A DNA stretch of 64,000 nt from Bacillota bacterium (GCA_019420525.1 JAHZHA010000003.1:51410-115409); one strand, 5' to 3'; shown: positions 1-9,094, counted from the first letter of the stretch. Numbers and translations are program-made. The notes: generated by a model from the letters alone, not told the origin.

Positions 1-49
1 TTAAGAATTCCCCAGTTATACCCTGTGCGACGGGACTACAGCGATATGG

Positions 50-55
50 TATAAT
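50..55 (+). promoter_or_regulatory. extended -10 promoter of the vanR-like gene
   Basis: TATAAT preceded by TG and one base (TGGTATAAT, 47-55). No convincing -35 hexamer lies 17 bases upstream, so this looks like an extended -10 promoter. It would start transcription near 62, about 75 bases before the chosen start codon at 139. Confidence 0.55.
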
Positions 56-138
56 ATTTACGACTGTTGTTGTATGGAAATGATACAGCGGTGTTTTCCG
101 GGGATTACACGGCTGATCAGCTGGAGGAGAGGAAAATC

Positions 139-849
139 ATGAGTGTTGATATTGTAGTAGTAGACGACGAAAAACCGATTGCTGATTTGGTTGAACTTTA
201 TCTTCAGAACGAAGGATATACGATTCATAAGTTCTACACGGGCAGAGAGGCGCTCGATTATATCGAGTCGGAACATACTGATCTGGCAGTGTTGGATCTG
301 ATGCTTCCGGATGTGGACGGTTTTACCATCTGCAAGACGATACGAGAAAAGTTTTTCTTTCCAATCATCATGCTGACGGCAAAAGTTGAAGATGTGGACA
401 AGATCATGGGACTCACCATAGGAGCGGACGATTATATCACGAAACCCTTTAATCCTTTGGAACTGGTGGCACGCGTCAAGACACAGCTGCGCCGGACGAC
501 GCAGTATAATATGAACTGCGGTCCGGGAAATCAGCAACAAGAGGAAGCGAAAGACGAAATCGAGATCCGGGGTCTGAGACTCAACAGATCCTCGCACAAA
601 TGCTGGCTTTACGAAAATCCTGTGACGCTTACACCTCTGGAATTTTCCATCCTCTGGTATCTCTGTGAGCATCAGGGCAAAGTCGTTTCGTCAGAACAAC
701 TGTTTGAAGATGTGTGGGGTGAAAAATTTCTGGACAACAATAATACAGTCATGGCACATATCGGACGCCTTCGGGAAAAGTTGAACGATTCCTATAAAAA
801 TCCGAAATTCATAAAGACCGTATGGGGAGTGGGGTATCAAATTGAATAG
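139..849 (+). CDS. VanR-type OmpR/PhoB response regulator
   Basis: 236-aa cytoplasmic DNA-binding response regulator. The receiver domain (residues 1-120) has the acidic pair D10/D11 in VVVDDE, phospho-acceptor D53 in VLDLMLPD and the lysine in YITKPFNP. A winged-helix OmpR domain follows (about 140-235, ending KTVWGVGYQIE). The frame is open from 67, but the GGAGGAG site at 123-129 points to ATG 139, which gives the usual family length. It overlaps the downstream histidine kinase by 8 bases, so the two form one operon. Closest family is VanR/YycF-like. No vanHAX ligase genes lie nearby, so the target is unknown. Confidence 0.9.
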   Translation: MSVDIVVVDDEKPIADLVELYLQNEGYTIHKFYTGREALDYIESEHTDLAVLDLMLPDVDGFTICKTIREKFFFPIIMLTAKVEDVDKIMGLTIGADDYITKPFNPLELVARVKTQLRRTTQYNMNCGPGNQQQEEAKDEIEIRGLRLNRSSHKCWLYENPVTLTPLEFSILWYLCEHQGKVVSSEQLFEDVWGEKFLDNNNTVMAHIGRLREKLNDSYKNPKFIKTVWGVGYQIE

Positions 850-1981
850 ATTATACAGATCGAACCGGAGTATGAAGCGGTTCCGGAGATCTCTTTCCGT
901 CAGAATTTTCCGGAAATACATTCTGACGTCTGTCATCTTTTCTGTCGCTATGGTGATGATTCTCATCGTATCAAAAGTCTTTTTCAGCCGGTTTATCTGG
1001 CAGGGAGACTCCCTGGTCTACCAGCTGTTCCACTGGATCGATCAGAATGCCATGTTCACCGTCGTCTTTGTCAGCGTGCTGGGATGGGTAATCATCTTCT
1101 TTTATTACTGGATCAGGACTTTCCGTTACTTGGAGCGGCTGATCTATGCGGCGGAGGAATTATACGAATCGGACGGACTGATTCAGCTGCCCGATGAGAT
1201 GAAAGAAGTCGAAAATCTGCTAAATGAAGTGAAACTCCGGATAAAGCAGAATGAACGCGCGGCAAAAGAGGCTGAGCAGAGAAAAAATGATCTCGTAGTG
1301 TATCTGGCTCACGATCTGAAAACGCCGTTGACGTCGATTATCGGCTATCTCAGCCTGCTGACCGAGGAAGAAGGTATTTCAGAAGAGCTGCGGCAGAAGT
1401 ATCTGTCGATCACGCTGGACAGCGCGAAACGCCTCGAAGACCTGATTAACGAATTTTTTGAAATCACGAGATTCAATCTCACACATATCACGCTGGAGAT
1501 GTCGAGAATAAACATTAAGCGGCTGCTGGAACAGATCGTGTTTGAATTCGACCCGGTGATGCGTGAAAAGAAACTGACATGCATTATCGACGCCAGTCCG
1601 GATCTCATGATACGCTGTGACGGTGAAAAAATCCAGCGAGTATTCGACAATTTGCTCAGAAACGCGGTAAATTACAGTTTTCCCGATACAGAGATACTCC
1701 TGAGTGTAAAGGAAAACAGCGACAACTTCATATGCGTCTGTCAGAATCATGGAAAGACAATTCCTCAGGAAAAGCTGGAACGGATCTTTGAACAGTTTTA
1801 TCGCCTCGATGCCGCCCGTGCCACGCGTTCCGGCGGAGCCGGACTGGGTCTGGCCATCGCGAAGGAGATTGTGGAACTCCACGGGGGACGTATTCGGGCG
1901 GAGAGCTGGGATGAGATGATACGTTTCACCGTGGTGCTGCCGAAAGCTCCCGTTACGGCGGGACATGCTGGGGGCGTCTGA
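842..1981 (+). CDS. VanS-type sensor histidine kinase
   Basis: 379-aa membrane sensor kinase, presumed partner of the overlapping response regulator. Two transmembrane segments (about 28-48 and 71-91) enclose a very short external loop, so a large extracellular ligand domain is absent. The HisKA H-box contains H157 (LAHDLKTPLTS). The N-box is DNLLRNAVNYS and the G-box is GGAGLGLAIAKEIVELHGG. The start is TTG at 842; ATG at 872 is possible but has no better ribosome site. The short sensor loop resembles VanS and intramembrane-sensing kinases. The stimulus cannot be read from the sequence. Confidence 0.9.
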   Translation: MNRLYRSNRSMKRFRRSLSVRIFRKYILTSVIFSVAMVMILIVSKVFFSRFIWQGDSLVYQLFHWIDQNAMFTVVFVSVLGWVIIFFYYWIRTFRYLERLIYAAEELYESDGLIQLPDEMKEVENLLNEVKLRIKQNERAAKEAEQRKNDLVVYLAHDLKTPLTSIIGYLSLLTEEEGISEELRQKYLSITLDSAKRLEDLINEFFEITRFNLTHITLEMSRINIKRLLEQIVFEFDPVMREKKLTCIIDASPDLMIRCDGEKIQRVFDNLLRNAVNYSFPDTEILLSVKENSDNFICVCQNHGKTIPQEKLERIFEQFYRLDAARATRSGGAGLGLAIAKEIVELHGGRIRAESWDEMIRFTVVLPKAPVTAGHAGGV

Positions 1982-2292
1982 AACGGCGGAACGGAGCGGA
2001 AACGCGGAAAAGCTTCCGGGTGAATTCTGAAGCTGGCTCTTCATATCATATTTTAAAGCCTCCCGCTTTTTCTGCAGTTCATCCTGCAGAAAAAGCGGGA
2101 GGCTTTGTCATAGAAAAAAGAGGGATTATGGAAAAAGGCGGAGTCAGGCCTTGCGGCAAAGTGGGTGCACTTCAGGAATAAAATATTTTTCGGTCTCTTT
2201 CCGTTTTGTTGTAATTCCAACAGACATCCGGTTCAGATCCTATTAGAATGTGACCGGAAAAAGGAAAAGAATCAAACGACGGAGGTACAAGA
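1982..2292. other. 311-base intergenic region
   Basis: Holds the terminator hairpin at 2055-2106 and, immediately before the next gene, a ribosome site GGAGG at 2281-2285. A TAGAAT at 2244-2249 could be a -10 but lacks a recognisable -35. I see no coding frame with support. Confidence 0.5.
2055..2106. terminator. 23-bp perfect inverted repeat, terminator of the vanRS-like operon
   Basis: Arms 2055-2077 and 2084-2106 are perfectly complementary over 23 bases around a 6-base loop. The outer ends are AAAGCC/GGCTTT, giving short A and T tracts on both sides. It is unusually long for an intrinsic terminator and works in principle in both directions. Confidence 0.65.
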
Positions 2293-3021
2293 ATGATAAG
2301 AAAAATAATAGAAATAGATGAAGCAAAATGTACCGGATGCGGCCTTTGTGCAGATGCGTGCCATGAGGGAGCTATTGCGATGTCAGACGGCGTGGCAAAG
2401 CTGATCCGCGACGATTACTGTGACGGACTCGGCGACTGTCTGCCGGCTTGTCCTGCAGACGCTATCCGGATCATCGAGCGGGAGGCGATTCCGTACGACG
2501 AGAAAGCTGTGGAAGCCAGGATGCGTTCCCTGCGGCAGCCGCCTCAGGAGACATTTTCCTGCGGATGCACGGGCTCTCAGGAGCGGATCATCTGCAGGGA
2601 AACGGAAACAGACGGATTTGAGAGAGAAGCGTGTGAGACACCGATAAAGAGCCGGCTGACCATGTGGCCCGTTCAGATTCAGCTGGTGCCTGTCGGAGCG
2701 GAATTCTTTAACGGTGCAGATCTCCTGATCGCGGCAGACTGTACGGCGTATACTTACGGCGATTTTCACAATGAATTCATCCGGGGCAGGGTGACGCTGG
2801 TGGGATGTCCGAAACTCGATCCGGTGGATTACGCCGGAAAACTGTCACAGATTTTCCGGGAAAATGATATTCGCAGTATCACACTGACGCGCATGGAAGT
2901 TCCATGCTGCGGCGGTATGGAATATGCCGTGAGAAAAGCGATGGAAGCCAGTGGACGGCAGATTCCGCTGAATGTTGCCACCATTTCTATCGATGGGAAT
3001 ATCCTCGATGTGAGACAGTAA
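2293..3021 (+). CDS. two-[4Fe-4S] ferredoxin-domain protein
   Basis: 242-aa protein with an N-terminal bacterial ferredoxin fold. Two cysteine motifs are visible: CTGCGLCADAC (about residues 14-24) and a second, looser one, CDGLGDCLPACP. The second departs from CxxCxxC by having CxxxxxCxxxCP. The C-terminal half (about 115-242) has no motif I can name beyond a conserved-looking EVPCCGGMEYA. It probably carries electrons or works as a small iron-sulfur scaffold; the partner is unknown. The start is set by GGAGGTACAAGA before ATG 2293. It appears monocistronic, bounded by terminators on both sides. Confidence 0.8.
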   Translation: MIRKIIEIDEAKCTGCGLCADACHEGAIAMSDGVAKLIRDDYCDGLGDCLPACPADAIRIIEREAIPYDEKAVEARMRSLRQPPQETFSCGCTGSQERIICRETETDGFEREACETPIKSRLTMWPVQIQLVPVGAEFFNGADLLIAADCTAYTYGDFHNEFIRGRVTLVGCPKLDPVDYAGKLSQIFRENDIRSITLTRMEVPCCGGMEYAVRKAMEASGRQIPLNVATISIDGNILDVRQ

Positions 3022-3067
3022 AACCCGCCCGTCTGGGATTTGAAAATCCTGGACGGGCGGGTTTTTC
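3021..3067. terminator. intrinsic terminator between convergent genes
   Basis: Hairpin with arms 3021-3040 and 3045-3064 (AAACCCGCCCGTC / GACGGGCGGGTTT core) followed by TTTTTC. The A-run on the left lets it serve the minus-strand amidase gene as well. Confidence 0.8.
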
Positions 3068-3089
3068 TTCGGCCGCATTCGGGGAATGA

Positions 3090-3776
3090 TCAGAGAGTTT
3101 TCCGGACGTCTTCTTTCAGGAGTTCCCACTGGTCTTCGTGCTTGACGTAATAGAGCGGGCAGAGTTTTCCGGTGACATCGTAGTGTCGTATGATGTTGTC
3201 ACTGTCCAGATTTCCGATACTGCAGAGCCAGGAACAGAGCCGGATGAGAGATTGACGTGAAGCGTCAGTGAACTGCCCTGTACTGTCCGGATGGCAGACT
3301 TCGATGGAAATCGTGTCTGGATTGCGCTGATTACTGGCGGAAGAGATCTCCCAGAGAGGGATGCACTGAATGATTTCTCCTTCAAGTCCGATGACGAAGT
3401 GTGCGCTTACGCTGGAATCGGGAGAATTGAAATAATCCCTGTTCTGCTGTGCGGTACTGCCGGGATTTGCCACGTAGTGAACGACGATATCGTTGAAGTT
3501 TTTCAGATCGGTACCTCTTCTGGATGCTCCGTCCGTATCGATGAGCTGAATATCAATCCAGTCGGGCACGGTTACTTTCTTCAGATAATCGGGGCCGGCG
3601 TTGCCTATTATGTCTAAACCTAGAAATAGTTTTCCGGCAATGGCCAGCAGAATCAGAACGATCAGAAATTTGTCTCCCCGTCTGAGTCTGCTGACAGACG
3701 GTATTCTTTTTTTTCTTTTATCTCTGCTATGGTATGTATTACCGCCGTTTTCAGGCGAAGTATACGCTTTTGTCAT
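3090..3776 (-). CDS. membrane-anchored N-acetylmuramoyl-L-alanine amidase (Amidase_2/PGRP)
   Basis: 228-aa peptidoglycan amidase that would cleave the bond between MurNAc and the L-alanine of the stem peptide, outside the membrane. A basic N-terminus (about 1-35) is followed by one uncleaved transmembrane anchor (about 37-56). The Amidase_2 domain runs from about 85 to the end. Candidate zinc ligands are His in VVHYVAN, His in RHYDVTGK and Cys in LCPLYY; the SIEVCHPD strand is also typical. ATG 3776 is supported by GGAGAAAGGGAT just upstream on the minus strand. No peptidoglycan-binding module is present. Confidence 0.88.
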   Translation of the reverse strand: MTKAYTSPENGGNTYHSRDKRKKRIPSVSRLRRGDKFLIVLILLAIAGKLFLGLDIIGNAGPDYLKKVTVPDWIDIQLIDTDGASRRGTDLKNFNDIVVHYVANPGSTAQQNRDYFNSPDSSVSAHFVIGLEGEIIQCIPLWEISSASNQRNPDTISIEVCHPDSTGQFTDASRQSLIRLCSWLCSIGNLDSDNIIRHYDVTGKLCPLYYVKHEDQWELLKEDVRKTL

Positions 3777-4467
3777 ATCCCTTTCTCCTTTTTCTCCTCA
3801 TCCCCCTGTCTTTTTCAATGCTGCCTGATTCTGAAATTCTGTTATCCATCATTTCTTTGTCATTCCTTCCGGGAACCGGTGCAGCTGTTATCATTCTACT
3901 ATATTTCCCAGGTAATAAATCCGTCAGCTGTCTGTTTTAAGAAAAACGTAAGAGACTGTAAAACAGATATTTTTTCCCTTGAGTAAAAAGTTGATGTAGT
4001 TTTGACAAAGAATATGCGTTATTATTAAATTAGCATGATAAGACGAAATGATCTGTGACAGACTGGAAGCGGAAATTTACATCATATTTTTCCGGTAAAA
4101 AAAACGGTTTTCTGCATTCCCTGCTGTTGTCTGACCGATCATTTTGTTTCTGAAGGCTTAGGAAAAGAAAAAATATGTCTAAATAATGAAATGACAGAAA
4201 TATTTTCGGAAAAGGAGACTGGTGTCCGACGCAGACAACCGGTGGTTCATGATGATGCAATGCGGCACAGAGAATAAAAGAGTGAGAATGCTGAAGCAGA
4301 TGATAACTGCATCTGATTTTGCACATTAATTTATATTAAAAACGTGCAAATAAATGATCAAAAAATAACAAAGTATTTACGGAAATTTATTGAAAATAAT
4401 CAGAGAATTTAATCTGTTTTTCATAAACTTTACAACCGAATACACAGCAAAATATACAGGAGGGTAT
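3777..4467. other. long intergenic region / putative leader of the Na/Pi transporter gene
   Basis: About 690 bases without a supported gene. It holds the promoter at 4002-4030, a small hairpin CAGATG/CATCTG (4297-4315) and an inverted repeat TTTGCAC/GTGCAAA (4318-4324 and 4344-4350). If transcription starts near 4037, the transporter mRNA has a leader of about 430 bases. I did not recognise a known riboswitch in it. Confidence 0.5.
4002..4030 (+). promoter_or_regulatory. sigma-A type promoter ahead of the Na/Pi transporter leader
   Basis: TTGACA (4002-4007), 17-base spacer, TTAAAT (4025-4030). The -35 is a perfect match and the -10 matches 4 of 6. Confidence 0.55.
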
Positions 4468-6213
4468 ATGAACAGCACATTTGAAGTTATTTCTGGCCTG
4501 CTGGGCGGCCTGGCGATCTTCCTCTTCGGGATGAATATGATGAGTGATTGCCTTCAAAAGGCCGCCGGCGACAAGATGAGAAGCATTCTCGCACTATTGA
4601 CGAAAAATCCGGTCCTCGGAGTTCTGGCAGGAGCTCTGACGACTGCCGTTCTTCAGAGCAGCAGCGCTACGACGGTCATGGCCATCGGTTTTGTGAGCGC
4701 CGGGCTGATGAAGCTTCCTCAGGGGATCTCGATCATTCTCGGTGCTAACATCGGAACCACTATGACGGCGCAGTTGCTGGCATTCAAGATCAGCGACTAC
4801 GTGTCAGCCATCATTTTTATCGGATTTATCATTTCATTTGTCATGAAGTCAGAAAAGGCGAAAGCCATAGGGCAGACCATCTTCGCTTTCGGTTTGCTTT
4901 TCCTGGGAATCGAAACGATGGGCGATGTGATGGCTCCTCTGGCCCACAGCCACGTTTTTACAGATATGATCGCAGGAGTAGCCGATATTCCGGTGCTGGG
5001 TGCGGCGGTTGGCACGCTGATGACACTCATCGTACAGAGCAGCAGCGCTACGATCGCAGTGCTCCAGAATTTTGCTTCTCAGCCCGGCCCTGACGGCGTC
5101 ACCAGCATCATCGGCCTGACAGGAGCGATTCCGATCCTTCTGGGCGACAATATCGGTACGACGATCACAGCAGTTCTGGCCAGCATCGGGCAGTCGAAAG
5201 ATGCAAAGCGTACGGCGCTGTCCCACTGTATCTTCAATGTGTCGGGTTTCTGCCTTTTCATATGGTTTATCGGTCCCTTTGCGAAGTTTATCGAGTGGAT
5301 CTCTCCGAAAGGACCGGAAGTGGAAGTTATTTCCAGACAGATCGCCAATGCACATACAGCGTTCAACTGCATCATGACACTGATCTGGCTGCCACTGATC
5401 TGGCTTCTGGTAAAAATCGTGATGAAGATCATACCGGAAGGTACAAAAGAAAGAAAACTGAATTATTACGGCGTAAAATATCTGGATAACCGTCTCTTAG
5501 GACAGCCTGCAGCTGCTCTCGAGCTGGTGGCGAAAGAAGTTCTTCACTGCGGACATATCGTTCAGGAGATGATCCGCGATCTCAGAGAAGCTGTGAAATC
5601 TGACGACCGCAGTTATCTGGACGATGTAAGAAGAAAAGCAGACGGAGCAGCTGAGGTCAACCGGGCGATCCAGAATTATCTGTCGGATCTCTTCTCCGGA
5701 GGTATTCTCACCGAAGAACAGGCTTCCCAGACGGCGGGCATGCTGTATGTTCTGGGAGACATCGACCGAATCGGGATTCTGACCAGGAGCGCGGCAAATT
5801 CCATGGGAGATTCTTCGGTCAAGAAATTCAATTATTCGGAAGAAGCTATGAAAGATCTGAAAATAAGTCTGAAGAGTATCGAAAGCATTTATTCCGATAC
5901 GCTGAAAATCCTGGTGTCGAGAAACGAAGAAGAGGCCGAAAGCATTCGCAGACGTAAGGATGAGGTGTTGGATCTGGATCTTGATATGCGAAAAGCTCAT
6001 CTCGACCGAGTCAGCAAGGGTAATTGTGATGCTTCACTGACGGCGCCGTTCAGCAGCATCCTCCACAATATCGACCGGATGAGTAACAGCTGCGCTAATA
6101 TCGCGGACGCTGCACTGGGGCAGGTGGATTTCAGTTATTTCATCAATATCCGGAAATTCTGGGAAGAAATCAAAGATGATATCGATTATACCAGCGCGGA
6201 AGGACAGGCTTGA
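4468..6213 (+). CDS. Na+/phosphate cotransporter family protein with PhoU-like tail
   Basis: 581-aa membrane protein of the NptA/YjbB Na-Pi cotransporter family. It has the family's duplicated transport core (about residues 1-320) with two QSSSAT signatures (TAVLQSSSATTVM and LIVQSSSATIAVL), a hallmark of the inverted repeat units. The last 220 residues are helical and PhoU-like. The likely role is sodium-coupled phosphate uptake or efflux; direction cannot be told. The frame is open from TTG 4390, but AGGAGGG at 4458-4464 before ATG 4468 clearly marks the start. It stands alone behind an unusually long leader and ends at a bidirectional terminator. Confidence 0.88.
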   Translation: MNSTFEVISGLLGGLAIFLFGMNMMSDCLQKAAGDKMRSILALLTKNPVLGVLAGALTTAVLQSSSATTVMAIGFVSAGLMKLPQGISIILGANIGTTMTAQLLAFKISDYVSAIIFIGFIISFVMKSEKAKAIGQTIFAFGLLFLGIETMGDVMAPLAHSHVFTDMIAGVADIPVLGAAVGTLMTLIVQSSSATIAVLQNFASQPGPDGVTSIIGLTGAIPILLGDNIGTTITAVLASIGQSKDAKRTALSHCIFNVSGFCLFIWFIGPFAKFIEWISPKGPEVEVISRQIANAHTAFNCIMTLIWLPLIWLLVKIVMKIIPEGTKERKLNYYGVKYLDNRLLGQPAAALELVAKEVLHCGHIVQEMIRDLREAVKSDDRSYLDDVRRKADGAAEVNRAIQNYLSDLFSGGILTEEQASQTAGMLYVLGDIDRIGILTRSAANSMGDSSVKKFNYSEEAMKDLKISLKSIESIYSDTLKILVSRNEEEAESIRRRKDEVLDLDLDMRKAHLDRVSKGNCDASLTAPFSSILHNIDRMSNSCANIADAALGQVDFSYFINIRKFWEEIKDDIDYTSAEGQA

Positions 6214-6277
6214 AAGAGAGCGCACGGGCACGGGAAAACGCATGGAAAATATGGAAAAGAAAATAAAATGAAATAGA

Positions 6278-6319
6278 AAAATCGCGGAAACGAAGCAGAG
6301 GTTTCCGCGATTTTTTTTT
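6278..6319. terminator. bidirectional intrinsic terminator
   Basis: 14-bp stem (6278-6291 with 6301-6314) followed by nine T on the plus strand, with an A-run on the other side. It sits between the convergent transporter and ferritin genes and can end both transcripts. Confidence 0.85.
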
Positions 6320-6330
6320 CAGGATAAGCG

Positions 6331-6843
6331 TTACAGCGTCAGAGATGGAGCGGTGTAAACTCTTGCCCCCAGTTCTGCATCCAGGGCATAGAGTCCTTTC
6401 GGGTCAGAACCGAACAGCTGATATTTTTTCAGGTTCGTCTCTGCAGTATCTTCTTCTTCACCCTGTTCTTTTACGAACCAGTCGAGGAACTGCATCGTGC
6501 GGAAGTCGTTTTCTTTTACGCATTCCGCATAGATGTTGTGGATGAGGGATGTGACATAAATTTCGTGTTCGAGACCTAATTTCAGAGGGTCCTCGAAAGA
6601 TTTGAGCTCTGCATCCGGCTTGGCGATGGCTTCGAGAGTGATGGACATGCCGTTGTTTCTGAGATATTCCAGCATGAGCATAGCGTGATCTCTTTCTTCC
6701 TGAGCCTGGATATAATACCAGTTTCCGTAGCCGCTGAGGCCCTCATCATAATAATAGTTGGAAAAATCGAGATAGAGATAAGCAGAATATAACTCTTTGT
6801 TTATCTGGTCATTGATTAAATCTGCAACGTTTTTGCTTAACAT
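6331..6843 (-). CDS. ftnA: ferritin
   Basis: 170-aa non-haem ferritin, which oxidises Fe(II) and stores ferric iron in a 24-subunit shell in the cytoplasm. Ferroxidase-centre residues are visible at E17 (NKELYSAY), E50 and H53 (QEERDHA), the Glu of GLEHEIYV and the Gln/Glu of VKEQGEEED. The length is normal for bacterial FtnA. The start is supported by AAGGAGGT a short distance upstream on the minus strand. It is monocistronic with its own promoter; no Fur-box-like palindrome was recognised. Confidence 0.95.
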   Translation of the reverse strand: MLSKNVADLINDQINKELYSAYLYLDFSNYYYDEGLSGYGNWYYIQAQEERDHAMLMLEYLRNNGMSITLEAIAKPDAELKSFEDPLKLGLEHEIYVTSLIHNIYAECVKENDFRTMQFLDWFVKEQGEEEDTAETNLKKYQLFGSDPKGLYALDAELGARVYTAPSLTL

Positions 6844-6909
6844 TTTAATCGTACCTCCTTAAAAATTCTGTTGTCTGTTGTGATAACCGGGGTAAAACCC
6901 TTTCAAAAC

Positions 6910-6937
6910 AGTATAACACACAGAGAAGCGGTTGAAA
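6910..6937 (-). promoter_or_regulatory. extended -10 promoter of ferritin
   Basis: On the minus strand, TATACT (6915-6910) preceded by TGT, forming an extended -10. A weak TTTCAA lies 16 bases further upstream (6937-6932). Confidence 0.5.
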
Positions 6938-7010
6938 TATAAAAATATTACGATCGGACACAAAAATATATCAAAAATCCTTTATTTTTTCTGTTTCCGC
7001 TCAGGGAAAG

Positions 7011-7039
7011 TTTACTTCCGCTTCGGGCTGGGTTAAAAT
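7011..7039 (+). promoter_or_regulatory. promoter of the yhbY-like gene
   Basis: TTTACT (7011-7016), 17-base spacer, TAAAAT (7034-7039), about 60 bases before the start codon. Confidence 0.6.
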
Positions 7040-7100
7040 AAAGAAAAAGAACGGGAAAGACCTGCAAAATGGCGCTATAGAGCGTTCAGAGAGGAAAGAA

Positions 7101-7394
7101 ATGATTACAGGAAAACAGAGAAGTTATCTGAAAAAAATGGCACACGGACTCGAGCCTGCCGTATATATCGGCAAGGCGGGAATTACGGAAAATGTGATCC
7201 GGGAGATGGATGATTATCTCCGCGTTCACGAACTCCTGAAAGTGAAACTTCAGGACGGATGCATCATCGATGCAAAGACGGCGGGAAACGAAGCAGCGGC
7301 GGAACTAAATGCAGAATTCGTTCAGGCCATCGGAAAGAAATTTTCACTCTACAGAAGGTCAGATCAGAATCTTATCGAATTGCCTCGAAAATGA
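7101..7394 (+). CDS. yhbY: YhbY/CRM-domain RNA-binding protein
   Basis: 97-aa single CRS1-YhbY domain protein. Family signatures are ITGKQRSYLKKMAHGLEPAVYIG at the N-terminus (only part is diagnostic: LKKMAH...VYIGKAGIT) and a terminal segment IGKKFSLYRR. Homologues bind pre-50S ribosomal subunits and help rRNA maturation. It has a GAGAGGAAAG ribosome site and its own promoter. In many Firmicutes yhbY sits beside yqeH/nadD; here it is alone, ahead of a cell-wall transpeptidase. Confidence 0.9.
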   Translation: MITGKQRSYLKKMAHGLEPAVYIGKAGITENVIREMDDYLRVHELLKVKLQDGCIIDAKTAGNEAAAELNAEFVQAIGKKFSLYRRSDQNLIELPRK

Positions 7395-7525
7395 CAAAAA
7401 TCAGATACTGCAGCTGGCGCAGGTAATCGGCAAGAGGTGGAACGAGGCGCCAGACGTACGCTGCAGAGACCGGGAAAAGGGGAAAATCCGCGGAAAACAG
7501 TGGAAGAAAAAAGGAGGTATATCTG

Positions 7526-9010
7526 ATGAAAAAGAGATTAATGAAAAAGAGAGTATGCAGAATCACAGCATTGCTGCTCACACTGGCGCTGACGACGACG
7601 TCTGTCTTCGCGGCAGGTCTGGACGGTTTTACCGATGCGAAGACGCACTGGGCGGCCTCTGTACTGGAGAGAGCCGTAAACGACGGGGTTCTCAATGGGA
7701 GCGGCGACAGACTGAATCCCGACGGAACACTGACGGGAGCGGAGATGGCGGCGATTCTCGTCCGGAAAACAGACGCACAGCGCTGGAGTCGGGCATACCC
7801 GGGAACGTCTGCATCGGACTGGTATTACATGACGTGTGCTGTGGCCATGGAAAAGGGAATTCTGCCGGAAGACGGGAGCATTTCACCGAAAGCTGCCGTG
7901 ACGAGAGAGCAGGTATTTCTCTCTTTTGCCAGAGCTTTCGATTATGATACAGAAACGGCAGATCTCAGCGTGCTGGAGAATTATGCCGACGGCGGGGAAC
8001 TGTCAGGAGAAGAGGCATCTGCGGCAGCCGCACTGATACAGGACGGTATCGTAACGGGCGATGACCGGGGACTTCTCGGGCCGGGGAAAAACGTGACGAG
8101 GGCGGAATTTGTGACGATGCTGTACCGGGCGGACTCTCCGGTGGTTTCGGACGGCATGAAGATCGTTCTGAAAGCGGATACCGTGCCTGCAGGCGGTTCG
8201 CTGAAAGTTTCCGCGTCGTTTAAAGGTGTGAAGGAACCGGTCGTCTGTGATATGCAATGGTATCTCGACGGCAGTCCGGTAGCCGGATACAGCGCTTCGG
8301 GAAAGACGCTGGAAGCCGGTTCCACATCGGCTCTGACGCAGTCTCTTAAATTTTCGAGATATATGGCACTGTCCCACAGAGCGGGTCTTGGAGTCGACTA
8401 TACCGACACGGCGACAGGAGAGAAGATCCGGCTCTATACTGAGAAGACGGTGAGAGTGACCAATTACAGCTCCGATTATTACGACCAGCAGGAAAACAAA
8501 GCGCTCTACGCTCAGGCTCTGGCTACAGTGAGTCCAACGTATAAAGGGAATTATACATCTTCTTATAACATAGACTATTCTGCGGCAATCAAGCAGGCGT
8601 TCGTCAACGGCAAGGGGTATTCCAGCAAGACGGGTTACCTGATCTGGACGAATCTGGGCACGCAGAAGGTAAATATTTTTACCGGTTCCAAGGGTAAATG
8701 GAAGCTTCTGAAGACTTTCCGCTGCGCTACCGGTGCGAAATCCACACCGACGCCGAAAGGTGTGACGTACGTTACATACAAGCAGACCGGCTGGTATACT
8801 TCCAGCTATATCTGCAAACCGATCGTGCGTTTCTATCCGGGTACGGGATACGCGTTTCATTCGATACTCTATTATCCGGACGGTTCCGGCAGAGTAAAGG
8901 ATGGTTCCATGGGTTATCCTGTGTCTCACGGATGTGTCAGGATGCAAGATGAAGGGATCCGATGGATTTACAATAACATACCTCTCAGCACGACAGTAGT
9001 CATCTATTAG
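7526..9010 (+). CDS. SLH-domain L,D-transpeptidase (YkuD)
   Basis: 494-aa secreted cell-surface enzyme. The signal peptide (about 1-30) has a basic start and ends near SVFA-AG. Three S-layer-homology repeats follow (about 31-190), which would hold the protein to pyruvylated wall polymer. Next comes an Ig-like spacer (about 200-320), then a YkuD L,D-transpeptidase domain to the C-terminus with the catalytic motif SHGCVRM (H468, C470). L,D-transpeptidases make 3-3 peptidoglycan cross-links or attach proteins. The start has a strong AAAGGAGG site. Combining SLH anchoring and YkuD in one chain is seen in Clostridia. No operon partner is evident. Confidence 0.9.
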   Translation: MKKRLMKKRVCRITALLLTLALTTTSVFAAGLDGFTDAKTHWAASVLERAVNDGVLNGSGDRLNPDGTLTGAEMAAILVRKTDAQRWSRAYPGTSASDWYYMTCAVAMEKGILPEDGSISPKAAVTREQVFLSFARAFDYDTETADLSVLENYADGGELSGEEASAAAALIQDGIVTGDDRGLLGPGKNVTRAEFVTMLYRADSPVVSDGMKIVLKADTVPAGGSLKVSASFKGVKEPVVCDMQWYLDGSPVAGYSASGKTLEAGSTSALTQSLKFSRYMALSHRAGLGVDYTDTATGEKIRLYTEKTVRVTNYSSDYYDQQENKALYAQALATVSPTYKGNYTSSYNIDYSAAIKQAFVNGKGYSSKTGYLIWTNLGTQKVNIFTGSKGKWKLLKTFRCATGAKSTPTPKGVTYVTYKQTGWYTSSYICKPIVRFYPGTGYAFHSILYYPDGSGRVKDGSMGYPVSHGCVRMQDEGIRWIYNNIPLSTTVVIY

Positions 9011-9054
9011 AAGGGTTAGAAGGAGCTCTGTACCGGAGCAGATTTGTATGCGCG

Positions 9055-9094
9055 AGGCCGCCCGTCGGACCGGTCAGGTCCGGAGGGGCGGCCT
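9055..9094. terminator. GC-rich hairpin after the transpeptidase gene
   Basis: Imperfect inverted repeat GAGGCCGCCCG...GGTCC / GGTCCGGAGGGGCGGCCTC. The stem is strong but no T-run follows, so termination would be inefficient. Partial read-through into the next gene is possible. Confidence 0.4.

Noticed and set aside
139..1981. Vancomycin resistance cluster
   Set aside because: Only the regulator/kinase pair is present. No D-Ala-D-Lac ligase, dehydrogenase or dipeptidase gene follows.
2244..2249. TAGAAT as -10 for the ferredoxin gene
   Set aside because: No acceptable -35 at the proper distance.
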